Shown here in pieces: positions 1-11,652 of a DNA stretch of 64,000 nt. The stretch covers positions 340,969,010-341,033,009 of the forward strand of contig NC_053392.1 in the NCBI RefSeq assembly GCF_905171765.1. The letters run 5' to 3'. The notes beneath the pieces were generated by a model. That model did not search any database. It saw only the letters and a list, made by a program, of their open reading frames with translations, and was not told the origin of the DNA. This DNA comes from Bufo bufo (taxonomy: Eukaryota; Chordata; Amphibia; Anura; Bufonidae). The position numbers were made by a program, and so were the translations under genes. The stretch's first letter is position 1. Every line of letters begins with the position of its first letter.

Positions 1-66
1 TACAAAGCAATGTTTCAACGCGTTTCGCCCATTCAAGAGCTCCTCAGGGGGTCTCCGTTCCAATGA
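1..66 (-). repeat. Repeat end with degenerate hammerhead-like core
   Basis: Read on the minus strand this holds CTGAGGA (47-41), a 4-bp helix that could serve as stem II (GCTC with GGGC), then GAAACGCGTT (26-17). That order matches the core of a type I hammerhead ribozyme. The flanks do not form a convincing stem I, so this copy is probably dead or is cut by the window edge. It resembles the better copy near 48.66 kb. The parent element is unknown; a Penelope-like retroelement is inferred only from the known presence of such motifs in that class. Confidence 0.4.
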
Positions 67-877
67 TACAGAAAGTGTAATGACACCTGTTAAAGTGCTT
101 ATCCCTAGATATATACAATAACACTTTTTGCAGTGTCTAGGTAGATGGTACAATCACCATATACACATTATCCCATTTGTCGTCTCAAATAGGTATTGCA
201 GACGTCATAATCAAATGGTACAATAGACCTTGTCAGATGAGGGCGATTCTTAGAGGTAGGAAGACACGATAGCACTGCTTTCAAGCCAAACAGTGAACAG
301 TTTAACCCTTGATACGCCTCCTACATGGGGGGACGGGAGAGGCGGTCCCCCAGTGACTTATGATGATATAATTCTATTTATTCATCCAATGATTTAGGAC
401 ATAGGGGAATCTCGGATCCTTAGATACAGATCCAGATTCATAACAGATCACAATCATGACTCTGATAATGTCATCTTGTATTTATTTGAGTACTTCCCGC
501 ACTCATGACCAATTTTTGAACTATCATTAATACCTTAAACAGAAGCTTAGGGGGCTTAATCCTCTTTTCAGGGTGATCTTTTGGTTTAGGAAATTTTTCC
601 TCTATTATTTATATATTTTTACATTTTTTACTAGCCAATTCCATAGCGTCCATCTAGAATCTGGTCCAGACCCTCAGTCCGACCAGTCTCTCTTTTTCAA
701 CTGTGGGATTATTTTTACAGACCAGACCTACACTATTCAATAAAGAAGGTAAAAGATAGTCTCTCGTTTCAGGCCTAGGGGTGCTTGAGACTTATATCTA
801 AATATCCACTCCGCTTCTCTTTGGAGGATTTTTTTATTCCAGACTTCCTTTTCTAGGGGACATGGGTACACACTCCA
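67..877. other. Unassigned AT-rich sequence
   Basis: No coding region, terminal repeat or tandem repeat could be recognised here. The sequence is AT-rich, with stop codons in all frames. It may be unique DNA or an old repeat. Confidence 0.4.
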
Positions 878-967
878 ATGCGGAACATTTTAGAGCCTTG
901 GCACTTCCTCCATGGAATTCATTTACATGGTCGGCGACTGGCGTTATATTCTTCTTCACTACATCAT

Positions 968-1786
968 TTACATCACTGTCTTACATGTGGAAATGGAGGC
1001 GCACGCAAGGCGTGCTCCACATCTAAACATGCCCGTGGGTCTACGGTCCAGCCAAGTTCCTGACGGTGCCACAGGTACATAGTGACTATTATCAGCAGCT
1101 GACACGAAAAAAGCCCACACTGCGGAGCCATGTGCCGGCGTCCTGGGAGCGCAAGATGTGACCGTGCATGGTAGTTGGCTCGCTTCAGATACATTTGCAG
1201 TCTGCTTTTTGCCTCCTGTGCACTGCGAGTTCTGCCTGCTTCTCCTCCTTCTCCTCCCTATCTGCGTCTCTCCCTCTGAACTCCCCTCCTCTTCCTCTCT
1301 TGTTGCCACCCATGTGACGTCCATAGACACTTCATCACCGTCACCTTCACCACCACTGACATTAGAGATCTTGGAGTAGGCAGCAACAGCAGGGACCACC
1401 CTCCCTGGGCTGATCTGGGTACTGTCGTCAGACCGCTGGGTGGCGGCCGTTGCTACCTCCTTTTCCTCATATGATGCCAAGAATGGCTGCGCATCGGTGA
1501 CGTCTGGGAATGGATGGGAAAATATTTCCTCTGACTCGAGTGGAGGGGCTATGGTAGTGGTGGTGTCTTTAGGGGTGCACACAGCAAAGAGTGAGGAGGG
1601 TGCAGATACAGAGGATGAGGAGGGTGCAGAAGCGGAAGGCTGAGTGAGCCACTCAACCAACTCTGGTGCGCCCTTTGAAGTTATCGCATGCACCTTTTCC
1701 AGCTTCCCGCTTAGGCTTCGGCCTGGTGCACCTGCCCAACCCCTACCATCCCTGCGGAACAGTCTGCCTCTTCCTCTGCCTGTCAT
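968..1786 (-). pseudogene. hAT transposase, N-terminal remnant
   Basis: A 272-codon frame opens with a basic MTGRGRGRLFRRDGRG segment, followed by a Ser/Pro/Thr-rich low-complexity stretch and an acidic region. It ends in a degraded BED-like zinc finger (SAVWAFF near residue 225, with some expected Cys/His lost). The first ~90 residues match the start of the hAT transposase at 33883, which shows this is the same family. The catalytic RNase-H-like domain and the C-terminal dimerisation domain are absent, so the product cannot be an active transposase. The start codon is the one shared with the second copy, just after a 38-bp minisatellite that lies 5' of the gene in both places. Confidence 0.7.
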
Positions 1787-1825
1787 TTTCTAAATGACGC
1801 TCTGAATAAGTCAGTAGAGAAGAGC

Positions 1826-2409
1826 AGTATTTGTGGAAGAAGGTATATCGCAGCCCTCAATCAGTATTTGATGGAAAAAGGTATATAGTAATAGCACCCC
1901 TCAATCAGTATTTTGTGGAAACAGGTATATGGCACCCCTCAATCAATATTTGGCGGAAACAGGTATATAGCACCCCTAAATCAGTATTTGGCAGAAACAG
2001 GTATATGGCACCCCCCAATCAGTATTTTGTTGAAACAGTTGTATCGCAGCCCTCAATCAGTATTTAGTGGAAGAAGGTATATGTCACCCCTTAATCAGAA
2101 GTTGGTGGAAACATGTATATGGCACCCATCAATCAGTATTTTGAGGTAGCAGGTGTATCGCAGCCCTTAATCAGAATTTGGTGGAAGAAGGTATATAGCA
2201 ATAGCACCCCTCAATCAGTATTTTGTGGAAGAAGGTATATGGCACCCCTCAATTTAGTATTTGGCGGAAACAGTTATATAGCACCTCTCAATCAGTATTT
2301 GGCGGAAACAGGTATATAGCACCCCTCAATTAGGATTTTGTATAAGAAGGTGTATAGCACCCCTCAATCAGTATTTGGTGGAAGAAGGTATATAGCAATA
2401 GCACCCCGC
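1826..2409. repeat. 38-bp minisatellite (about 15 units) of the hAT element
   Basis: Tandem units of about 38 bp carry the core CACCCCTCAATCAGTATTTG plus GGCGGAAACAGGTATATA. Some units gain about 6 bp (an AATAGC insertion). The array starts right after the transposase start region, as at 33.92 kb. Unit length is not a multiple of three and most units lack stops, so long open frames cross the array on the plus strand; these are artefacts of the repeat and not genes. The array ends abruptly at an unrelated repeat. Confidence 0.9.
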
Positions 2410-2590
2410 ATCTGAGGGGTACAATGACAGGTAGTGGCGCAATCATCGCTCCCTGTCATTGCACCCACTGCTCACAAAGAAATGGGCTTTGTGATGAAGT
2501 AATTCATCACAATGCAAATTCTTTTGTAAATTCGGCGAAGCAGCCAAATCTAATTTTTCAATACTTCTATTCTTGATGTATCCCTTGTGT
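2410..2590 (-). repeat. Interspersed repeat also seen near 20.3 kb
   Basis: The reverse complement of this stretch (GATTTGGCTGCTTC, then GGGTGCAATGACAGGGAG, then TGTACCCCTCAGATGC) matches the order of motifs at 20.23-20.42 kb on the plus strand. No terminal repeats were found. It abuts the minisatellite and may have truncated the hAT copy on its left. Confidence 0.5.
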
Positions 2591-3394
2591 CCATGAATGC
2601 TGTTAGATCAGGGCTTGAGGACGGAATTTGAACACAAAGGAAGAGATTTATCAAAACTGGTTTATGGGAAAACTGGCTTCCCGATCATTGCCCACTGGTT
2701 AAGCTGTATGCAGTAATCATCCCTTTGGTATCGAGATGAATGATCTTTACTGTGTTAGTTCATCCCCATACCATTTTATTCAGGTTCGTACTGGGCCACA
2801 AGAGAACCAGTTAATTCCACCGTGGAACCCTGAGCAAGATGAGCCCCTAGTACCCCACCCCCTGCACAGTACACTTACTGCACTACATAAAAATAGGCAG
2901 CATACAGCACTTCAACCAGCCTATCTTCATATGAAAAACTTTGTAGAAGATTAAGCAAACTACCCATGCTATTATTATAGAAGCAATAGATGGCTGAGAT
3001 GACTTATAAGTACAGAAGAAGGTCAGCCAACATCCTCTTTCCCCAGGAACCTGTCTTCTCAAAGTCCCTGCAGGGACTCCCATAATCAATCATATTGTAG
3101 CATCTTGCTGCTGGTTTAACTGTTTGTTAGTAGAATATACAGTACCTGTCCACACAGGACAATCAGCTGCCAAGAAATAATGATTTTATTTTCCACATAA
3201 ATGATGGGATCACCAGACAAACAGGCTTTATGCTCATTTGTTCTGTGATAAGAAGCATATTTACATGGGACAATTATCAAGAATTAGCAGTTATATGAAC
3301 ATTAATTTACAAAAATTGTCTCTCTAATCTGGTGACAATTATCCTAGTTAACCTAATTACTTATGGGTAAAAAAACATTTTAGTTATTATGTTG
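2591..3394. other. Unassigned intergenic sequence
   Basis: There is no convincing coding region. A 72-codon frame at 2736-2954 shows no recognisable domain and is treated as chance. No terminal or tandem repeat was seen. Confidence 0.4.
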
Positions 3395-3801
3395 TTAAAG
3401 GGATTCTCTGGGAATTAAGAAAATGAAGATACTTAAATATTACTTTATTATAAATATATTCCCAAATACCTTTCATTAGTTATAATGGCTCGTTTTGTCT
3501 AACTAACAATTAGGAGAAATAAAATGGCTGCCATCCTACTAGTACATTCAAAACCTGTCCTCATGAACCTATCCTTCATGTCTCCACATGAATTCTATTC
3601 CCACAGAGATTTAGCTAAGGTTCTTATCAACTGTATTCAGGATAATAATCCCTGACACGAAGGAGAGGATGACAAGGCAGCTGTTTACCTCAGTGTTGTG
3701 AAGTAACTTGTGCTCCTGTGTGATTATGACAGGTTTTGTGTGTACTAATAGGATGGCGGCCATTTTATTTCTCCTAATGATTACTCCCCAGACAAAACAA
3801 G

Positions 3802-4110
3802 CCTGCTGAAGAAGCCTGAGAGCCAGCCTCCTTCCTACAGACTATAGACCCAGAATTATGGAGACCCCCTCAGACCTTTTGGGGTTACAAGGAACTATGA
3901 ACCCTGATTTATGTGTGGAATTTATATGCCACATATTTCCTATTGCCCATTAAAAAGGCATGGTGTGGATTCAGCAACACAAAAAGGGTTAACTCTGCAC
4001 TGAGACTCCCACTGATTGTGTTAGTGATGGGATTAGGATAGCTTATTATAGGAGCAGCCGACTCCTAGATGAGTAGATCACCCTATGATACACTCAGGAG
4101 ATAATCCCTG
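3802..4110 (+). repeat. Element C 5' LTR, first part
   Basis: Matches 7165-7195 followed by 17173-17455 of the 3' LTR. It stops at ATAATCCC, where sequence from the chromovirus gag leader begins. The junction shows CCC microhomology. Confidence 0.7.
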
Positions 4111-4854
4111 CACATGTTCGGTGAGGCTCTGTATAGGGTCCATGCTGAATTTTGGCCTGTGATTTTGTCACGGGTAGTGTCACGGGAATCAAGATAGAGC
4201 GGAGGTGCACCCCCTGAGCTGCCATCCGGTCCCCTGTCTCTGCCTACTTGCACCACCCGCCCTAGGTGACGGAGCGCAACTGGGCAACAGTCCCTAACCT
4301 ATTAAGTGCAAGCAGAGAGAAACTGAGAAGTTGCAATAAGCGGACAAGAGGTAGAACAAAAACGGAAGGCGAGGCGGGTCAACTAGCCGAGGTCAGTCCA
4401 GGAGGTCACGTCAGAACAAGGGAAGAGGCAAAAACAAATTCGTAAACAAGTCGAGGTCAAATTCCGAGAGGTAGCGTCAAGGTACAGGGAGCAGCAGAAG
4501 AGGTGTCAAGAGGCGGATCGAGGTTCAATTCCAGAGGTAGCTTAATAACAATAAAGTACACAGCCTATAGGACGAAAATCACAGGCAACCTGTAGCCAGC
4601 AGGCCGCCTGTATTTATAGTGGGGAGTGAGGGTCATGTGACGTGGCCAGCGTCACATGACCGACAGACAGACAAGTCGAGCGCCGAGTGATCAGCTTGGT
4701 GCTCAAGGCAGACCTAGGAGCAGGGAGCCTCCCAGCTAACAAATCGGCCCTGGGAACGATGCCAAACACAGATCCTCACTCCCGAAGCTAAGCAGCAGGT
4801 CTGCGGCTGATGGGAGACCGAGTGCGCATTCAGCGCCCCATTACACAGCCTCCT
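4111..4854 (-). mobile_element. Chromovirus gag leader plus LTR fragment embedded in element C 5' LTR
   Basis: 4111-4165 equals the first gag codons and leader at 16430-16485, and 4166-4854 is a full minus-strand chromovirus LTR (TGTCACGGG...CCATTACA). The right flank CAGCCTCCTTCC is the same flank that follows the 5' LTR at 17167. The fragment therefore looks copied from the 16.4-17.2 kb junction by recombination between the two element C LTRs, and not inserted independently. Confidence 0.75.
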
Positions 4855-5510
4855 TCCTACAGACTATGGACCTAGAACTATGGAGACCCCCCTCAGACCT
4901 TTTGGGGTTACAAGGAACTATGAACCCTGATTTATGTGTGGAATTTATATGCCACATATTTCCTATTGCCCATTAAAAAGGCATGGTGTGGATTCAGCAA
5001 CACAAAAAGGGTTATCTCTGCACTGAGACTCCCACTGATTGTGTTAGTGATGGGATTAGGATAGCTGATTATAGGAGCAGCCGACTCCTAGATGAGTAGA
5101 TCACCCTATGATACACTCATCACATGTGTCTCCTCTCTCCCTATTCATTCATTATGGAGGGGGTGAAGATGTCTGTTTGCATGTTGTTCATGGTTGATTG
5201 CGTTATGTTGTTAGACTTCTTGAACTGTATATATACTGAGTTGATCTTCAATAAAGAGAGTTCCTGTTTTACCCTTCATCATGTTGAGGCTGGTGTTTGG
5301 GTAACTGATCGACAATGGGAATTGCTATACGCTGAAGATTTGCTATACTCACTGGCTATATCTGCTAGCTCTTGTAAGAGCTGTTCCTGTTCCTTGTTCC
5401 TGTGGTGGTTTTGGTGTAGAGCGGAGTGCTTGGAGTCCTCGGGAAGCACTAGGAGCATCCATCAACGGAGATACCCGGTCGGGGTGCCAGGAGATCCGTT
5501 ACAGTGGTGG
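4855..5510 (+). repeat. Element C 5' LTR, second copy of the LTR body
   Basis: Nearly identical to 17168-17839. It contains a TATATATA run (near 5228), an AATAAA signal at 5251-5256 and the end GATCCGTTACA. It lacks about 12 bp (GGAGATAATCCC) present in the 3' LTR. Confidence 0.8.
5226..5256 (+). promoter_or_regulatory. Element C LTR TATA-like run and poly(A) signal
   Basis: TGTATATATACTG lies about 20 bp upstream of AATAAAGAG. TATA and poly(A) signals this close suggest a short R region in this LTR. The same arrangement recurs at about 17564-17595. Confidence 0.45.
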
Positions 5511-5619
5511 CAGCAGTGGGATCGCGTCCTAGTGTGTGAAGAAGCAGCTTGGAGACACCGTTCGTGGAGAATATTGAGGGCAACGCTAGTATCCGTACAG
5601 CGCCCCTGGCTACAGCAGG

Positions 5620-7142
5620 ATGGAATCGGCTAGTCATCGGACAGCGTTCCACTACAATGAGGAGGATTACATGGACTGGAGGGATGCAGTCCGGAAAGGC
5701 GTCTGGCACGAGGCCCTGGATGATGTACAGCGTCGGCGGGACAAGAGTCTCCCCAGTGAGGAGCGGCAGTTGCGGATGCGAGTGGCCCTATGAATGCCCC
5801 TTCTGGGAGAGCAGCCCCTGGATGAGTGGGTGACAGAACTAGAGAGCCTGGTATCGAAAGAGCTGTGGCTAGACGACGCCTACCAGGCACTCTGGTGGTA
5901 TGTGATTCGGCACTCCTCCTGGATGGCTGAGCACGACAGACCCGAGGGTGAGGATTATGATGGCCCTGGCCTGCTGTTTGAGTCCTTCGCAGAACCGGAG
6001 TTCGGAGATCCTGGAGAGTCCCGGTTCTGGGATATCTATGACTACAGGGAGGCTATGCATGATTGGGCTACAGCGAGAGAGGTGAGACAAGACCTGGCAT
6101 CTCTAGTGAAAATGGAGTGCGAGCTGGAGCAGGATTACCAATACTTCCTCAGCTCAATTTCGGCCCCAATATACACTGTCGGAGAGCTGGGTGGCAGTCC
6201 CAGTCCTACAACCCTACAGCTGGGAAGACCCGACTGAAGTATCCCCTGCTTCAGTACCAGCTGCGGAGGTAGGGGACCTCATAGACTGGTCCTGGGGGGG
6301 GAACCCAATATGGCAGGTGGAGATGGGACCGATATCTCTCCACCGGCCCTACAGGGATGCTGGGCAGTTGGCCCAGATCCCCAACGGCAGCCGGATTTTC
6401 AGGGAGTAGGAACAGTCGGTCCTGCTCCCCAGCGGCAGTATGTTTTGCAGGGAGAGAAGAGCATTGTCTCCATTCCCCAGCGGCAGTGTACCTTGAAGGG
6501 AGAGGAGACAACTGGTTTCTCTCCCAACCACAGGGAGACAGCACCCCTAACACCGATGGTGCAGATGGGACCACAGTCTCTGCACCAGGCCTACCGCGAT
6601 GCTGGACAGCTGGTACAGATCCCCCACCAACCCCGCAGGAATGCCAGGAGGAGGAGGTAAGTGATCCCTCCTCTCCACAGCTGATCCGCAACAAGGTCAT
6701 GGGGGTAGTATTCCCTGACCCCATCCCAGCGGAAGAGCTGGCATCTGGGCAGAGCTCAGTTGGCCTCTGCCCTCCTCTATTCTCTTGTCCAGAGGCTGAA
6801 TCCCCACAGGCTACCCCAGCCAAAGAGCTGGCATCTGGGCAGAGCGCAGTTGGCCTCTGCCCTCCCCTATCCTCTTGTCCAGAGCCTGACTCCCCACTGG
6901 CTACCCAGCGGAAGAGCTGGCATCTGGGCAGAGCGCAGTCGGCCCACAGCTCCAAGCTAGAGAACAACAATGAAGCAAGGAGTAGCAGATGCCCACTCAA
7001 CAGCTGGGGACATACAAAACAGAGCCAGGCCCCAGAGTTCAATAGGACCAGTGTTTGTTTATGGGTGGGCTACTCGACTAACTCAGGCACCGACCGACAG
7101 AAGGTCAGGTACCTGGTTAATCTACTGTTGGGAGGGGAGAAA
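5620..7142 (+). pseudogene. gag: Gag-like polyprotein of element C, disrupted
   Basis: The frame starts at the first ATG after the leader (MESASHRTAFHYNEEDYMDW). It runs 57 codons to a TGA at 5791, then continues in the same frame from ATG 5794 to a TGA at 6235. This first part is acidic and rich in Trp and Tyr, with no zinc knuckle. Downstream, one frame carries three ~16-18-residue repeats containing PQRQ (about 6380-6510). Another frame carries a 30-residue repeat beginning PAEELASGQS, with a period of 90 bp (6727, 6817, 6907). The 90-bp period shows the repeat grew while coding. Two in-frame stops and a later frame change mean no full protein now. I assign Gag by position only; no known domain is recognised. 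Confidence 0.55.
6730..6945 (+). repeat. 90-bp in-frame coding repeat (about 2.5 units)
   Basis: AAGAGCTGGCATCTGGGCAG recurs at about 6733, 6823 and 6912, spacing 89-90 bp. It lies in the proline-rich part of the element C coding region. Confidence 0.8.
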
Positions 7143-7195
7143 TGTGACGGACTGAACAGTCACTGGGGCTGCTGGAGAAGCCTGAGGGCCAGCCT
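7143..7195 (+). repeat. Element C 3' LTR, first 53 bp
   Basis: Begins TGTGACGGACTGAACAG directly after the polypurine run. It ends CAGCC, the 5-bp target duplicated by the chromovirus insertion; the LTR resumes with the second CAGCC at 17168. Confidence 0.8.
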
Positions 7196-8594
7196 GTCAA
7201 GAGCCTGCCACAGAGCCTGTCACAGAGAGAAAGAGACAGCAGGGAAGAGGACAGCCACTGAGAAGGTACAATAAGCGGACAAGAGGTAGAACAAAAACGG
7301 AAGGCGAGGCGGGTCCACTAGCCGAGGTCAGTCCAGGAGGTCACGTCAGAACAAGGGAATGTCACGGCGGGGAGTGGGGGAAACCCCCCACCGTGCGGTG
7401 TCAAAGGGTAAAGGGGATCAGCCTGGCCCAAAGGAGTAATAAGGGAGCAGGTCACCTCCAACAACATCCCTAATCCTCTCCCTGACTCCTCACCGTATGA
7501 GCGGACCCTGATGGTGGGACGGCTCATACCCTGGATACCTAATATCCTGAGTCGCCCTGAAAATCCCTCACTTAGGAGCAGGGGAGAGACGACCTGTTCA
7601 TCTCAGTCATGGAGGAACAGGAGTCTCTATCTGAGGCCAGGCTGCAAGGAGAGGGGAACACATACAGCATATGGAGATGGCAGGTAAGCGAAACAGGTAA
7701 CAAACTTACCTGTCACAGACACACTGACTGGAACCCGTGCACAAGTGCTAGTGTCCACACCAACATTAAATGACACAGCACACACCAGGAACCACACAGG
7801 GACCCAGGACACTCATAGCTGCAATAAATGTGAGACACCATAAGAACATCTATGACCACAAGGGTGGCCCTCACTGGACAGATGGTAAAGCCAGACAAGG
7901 AGCTTAACTCCAGCACACACCAAGGCTGGAGTACAACCCAGCTACAGGCTTCCAGCAGAGACTAAATAGCCCAAGCAGTCACACCCACAAACACATAAAC
8001 CCAGTGTTCACAAAAAACTAGGAAGGGAGTTAACCCTTCCAACACCAGACAGAGGAAGGAAGCCACTTTAAGGGGAAGTGCACACACAAGCATAGAAATC
8101 TACACGTTTCCGCAGGCAACAACATGCATGGCAACCATGTCACAGCGCACACCATAGGCCGTGACAGGGAAGAGGCAAAGACAAATCCGTAAACAAGCCG
8201 AGGTCAAAATCCGAGAGATAGCGTCAAGGTACAGGGAGCAGGCAGAAGAGTTGTCAAGAGGCGGATCGAGGTTCAATTCCAGAGGTAGCTTAATAACAAT
8301 AAAGTACACAGCCTATAGGACGAAAATCACAGGCAACCTGTAGCCAGCAGGCCACCTGTATTTATAGTGGGGAGTGAGGGTCATGTGACGTGGCCAGCGT
8401 CACATGACCGACAGACAGACAAGTCGAGCGCCGAGTGATCAGCTCGGCACTCAAGGCAGACCTAGGAGCAGGGAGCCTCCCAGCTAGCAAAGCTGCCCTG
8501 GGAACGAGGCCAAACACAGATCCTCGCTCCCGAAGCTAAGCAGCAGGTCTGCGGCTGATGGGAGACCGAGTGCGCCTTCGGCGCCCCATTACAG
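7196..8594 (-). repeat. Chromovirus 3' LTR, interrupted by a solo LTR
   Basis: 7262-7359 plus 8172-8594 match the other LTRs. The first ~65 bp (7196-7260) are diverged but begin TGTCA after the CAGCC duplication. A polypurine tract (read on the minus strand, AAAAGGGGGGGTAC) abuts its inner end at about 8595-8609. Confidence 0.7.
7360..8166. mobile_element. Solo LTR (family D) with GGGAA target duplication
   Basis: Begins TGTCACGGC and ends GCCGTGACA, with GGGAA at 7355-7359 and again at 8167-8171. It is 807 bp with no coding capacity, which fits LTR-LTR recombination of a full element. Orientation is not certain. Confidence 0.75.
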
Positions 8595-8894
8595 TACCCC
8601 CCCTTTTACGAGGGGCCACCGGACCCAAGCATTGTGGACAAGGTTTCTCAGGGTGTTCCCAGTGAAATTTAGCAATTAACCTGGAAGCATGCATCTTAGA
8701 CATAGGTATTGTCACGACTGCTATCCCAGCAGCAGTCGTGTCGCACCAGACGGAGGGGAAGGGGGACCCTTATCTACGGATGGGAATAGAATGGCCACCC
8801 CTGACTAACCCTAAGCTGGCACCTCTCTGCCCTGATACCCTAGACGGGGTGTGAACCCATGCGGCGAGCTGTATGCCTAAACCCTCAGTCACCC

Positions 8895-10497
8895 TGTAAA
8901 GGGGGCATTTTAATCAGCAACATTTATGCAAATATCGATAATTAATATTCATAAATGGGAGGAGCCATCTAGTGATAACTCCGCCCATTTATGCCTTTAT
9001 ATAATAATAACAATACCTTCGCTATGCTTTACACTAATCACTACGCTAGCTGCAAGCGCCTTACTATCACTATACTACGGCGGCGACTACTAAAAACACC
9101 ATACACTGCATTATGAACAATAAGGAATATTTATTACACAATACAATTATATCAGTCTAGCAATACGTTATATCTATATATATTCATGGATCAATGGATA
9201 TGAATATACATACATATAGACGTACACACCGCAATACAGAAACAGTACTACAATAAACACAATACATGCCTAACTACACTACACAATCCCAAATTCCACC
9301 CCACATACTATCTATACATTACAATAATACATCATACACACAAATATCAGTAACCCACCCCACCTGACTATTCACTGTCCCTACGGGGTACGACGAGGGT
9401 TAATGGTGGCCTCACAGGGGTGTAAACCGACCACAAACACAAAGGGTTAACAATGGGGATAATATCAGAACTGTACAGCAATGCAAGGGTGAATACCCTG
9501 CAAGTGTACAGAGGGGGGGGGGGGGGTGTGTGGCAGGGGTAGAGCAGGGGTTACCACCAGGGGTTAATCAGGGTAGGGAAAGGGTTACACGGTGGAGCAA
9601 GGGTTTGGGGGATCAGGGTGTCCAGTAACATGGCAAGGGTAAGGGGTTACAGGACCAGGGGTGATATGTGAGGGGTAGGTAGGGGCTACACAGGTATACT
9701 TAGGCCTTATCCAGGTGGTCATCATGAAGCTGCTCTCTCCCCTGCATCTCTGAATCTAGTCTGGTTGCAAGAGACCCCACCTCTGGCCGGTTCGGGGTTT
9801 TATATCCCAAAAGCAACCCCTCCTCCTTCCTCAGGGATGTGACATCATAGTGTCACTGTGACGTATGCCTGCCTACAATCCCCAGAGTCCCCCCCCCCCC
9901 CCCCCCCCCCTAGTCCCAAAGATGCTGGGAGTAGTGGGATGGAGTTTTAGCCATGGGCAGAGGTGTGGAAAAACAGGTTCTCTGATTAGAAGGTCCCCTC
10001 ACAAATGGTGCCAAAGCGTCTGATTGCTTTGGGCCTGAACAAAAGGGGACTAGATGCTAATCAGCTGTTATCCTACAGGCTAAACAACTCTGTTGATAAC
10101 AGTTGGAATTGCATATATGCATATATATATCCACAGATGCTTGGGGGCTCATCTATAAACACATACTGTCATGCTGACATAAGTGTATATACATAGACAC
10201 GTGTGCAAATACATACACACATATCTATATATACACACACCCTCGCATATATCTGGGGCATACAGGGGACATATATAAGGGGGCACATATATATACTAAT
10301 ATAAGGGGGATTATAAGGGGGCACAGCTTCCAGGGACCACATATTTCCCACAGGGGCCACCATGAGCCCCTGGGGATCACCATGGGCATCACCCCATGAT
10401 GCGGTGGTTAATGTATGCATATATATACCATACATGCCCGCACGTGTTTGCAGGCATGCATGGATATATATGCACACGTCTCAACCGTTCCTCAACA
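8895..10497. mobile_element. Putative 1.6-kb solo LTR (family F) nested in family E
   Basis: Starts TGTAAAGG, ends CTCAACA, and is flanked by CACCC at 8890-8894 and 10498-10502. It has no long coding frame. It includes a G run near 9511, a C run near 9892-9910 and AT/CA microsatellites around 10.1-10.3 kb. TG...CA ends and a 5-bp duplication fit an LTR. The family is unknown and orientation is unclear. Confidence 0.55.
10190..10300. repeat. AT/AC-rich microsatellite
   Basis: Alternating ATATAT and CACACA tracts, for example around 10208-10242 and 10285-10297, within the family F LTR. Confidence 0.7.
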
Positions 10498-10890
10498 CAC
10501 CCTAACAAGCCTAGAGTGGGGAAAGGCCGATGGGAGCACTAGTCACCATCACTCATGTCTAGGAGAACAGCAGGGGAAGACAGCAACAAACAAACTATAG
10601 CAGAGATAGACTTATCCAGTCACGAGCAGAGAAGGCGATCCCAATCACGACAGTCCACGCCGGACAAGAGGCTCCACAGCAACACCATCAAACGATCTCC
10701 TTCAATGGTCAGAATAGAACTGGAAGTAAGGACTATATCTGGCAATGACTGCAAGTGAAACTGAAACTAATATAGTAGCTGGGAGTGGCAGACAGGACTC
10801 ACCTGAGAAGGATGCCTACAAACTCCCAGTCAGGACAAAAAGGTTCACAAGGCAAAACCCAGATGACATACCCTGAACCACGGAGCAAAC

Positions 10891-11160
10891 TCACAAGCTA
10901 TCGCGAGTAGCAAGTCGCTGCGACCTTCTTCTCCCAGACCTGTCTGGATCAGTCACAGTCGTGACAGGTATCCAGGACCTCTCCTCGGGTCCAAAACCTT
11001 TCCAGTGGACCAGGTATTGAAAGGAATTTCTAATCTTTCTGACATCTATTATTTTAGAAATAATGAATTCCTCCTGACCCTCAACCTCCACAGGTGGAGG
11101 AGGTTTTTTAACCGGAACCACTGGTGACACATATTTCTTAAGTAACGACTTATGGAACAC
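10891..11160 (-). pseudogene. Chromovirus chromodomain segment
   Basis: The frame opens at MFHKSLLKKY and reads into a chromodomain core: FIISKIIDVRK, then YLVHWKGFGPEERSWIP. This is the C-terminal targeting module of chromovirus integrases, which binds modified histone H3 tails. The frame then runs into the family E solo LTR, so the true C-terminus continues at about 8700 on the far side of that insertion. It is cut off from the integrase by the MITE at 11189-11652. Confidence 0.8.
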
Positions 11161-11188
11161 ATCATGTATACGGAGGGAGTCGGGTAGC

Positions 11189-11652
11189 TTAAAGGGAACC
11201 TGTTATGTGGATATTTGATTATAATCTAACTAATTATATACAATCATTAACTACTAAAAAGTGCCTTAGATGTATTCACTTACTGGTGTGACAGATGGTT
11301 ACCTCATAATATACACACAAAGATGCCGCATGCTAATGAGCTGATTGGAGTCCAGCGTGATGTCATTGAGTCCAGCGTATATTTAATTCAGAGCTATAGC
11401 CACGCCCCTGCCCACCTGCTGCTGATTCCTATGGAAACAAACTGTCAATCAGCAGCAGGTAGGCGGGGAGAGTCAGGAGCTCATAAATATTCATGACTCA
11501 TCATTATCAGCTGGAGCTTTTCAATACAAGATGTTGGCAGATTGACTGGGTCAATTAAAGAAAGTGACCCAGCATTGTGCTAAGAGAATCAGTCACTTAT
11601 TTATGTTGCCCTTAGTTAGGACACCATAAAACTGGTGACAGGTTCCCTTTAA
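11189..11652. mobile_element. T2/Kolobok-type MITE, complete, TTAA target
   Basis: Both ends read TTAAAGGGAACCTGT when taken inward, and the TTAA is shared with the target. It is 464 bp, non-coding, and holds a CAGCAGCAGG-type inner inverted repeat. It splits the chromovirus integrase C-terminus cleanly, so the host frame can be followed on both sides. Confidence 0.9.

Larger units (their letters stand above)
8710..10966 (-). mobile_element. Solo LTR (family E), minus strand, split by another LTR
   Basis: Ends TGTCACGAC...GTCGTGACA with GGTAT duplicated at 8705-8709 and 10967-10971. Its two halves (8710-8894 and 10503-10966) align to the uninterrupted plus-strand copy at 12000-12648. It lies just after the chromodomain of the chromovirus. 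Confidence 0.85.

Noticed and set aside
2736..2954. 72-codon frame MNDLYCVSSS...
   Set aside because: No domain, no codon pattern, no neighbouring exon signals; expected by chance in this length of DNA.
5449..5890. Minus-strand frames opposite the element C gag-like region
   Set aside because: Antisense shadows of the plus-strand coding region with no recognisable motif.
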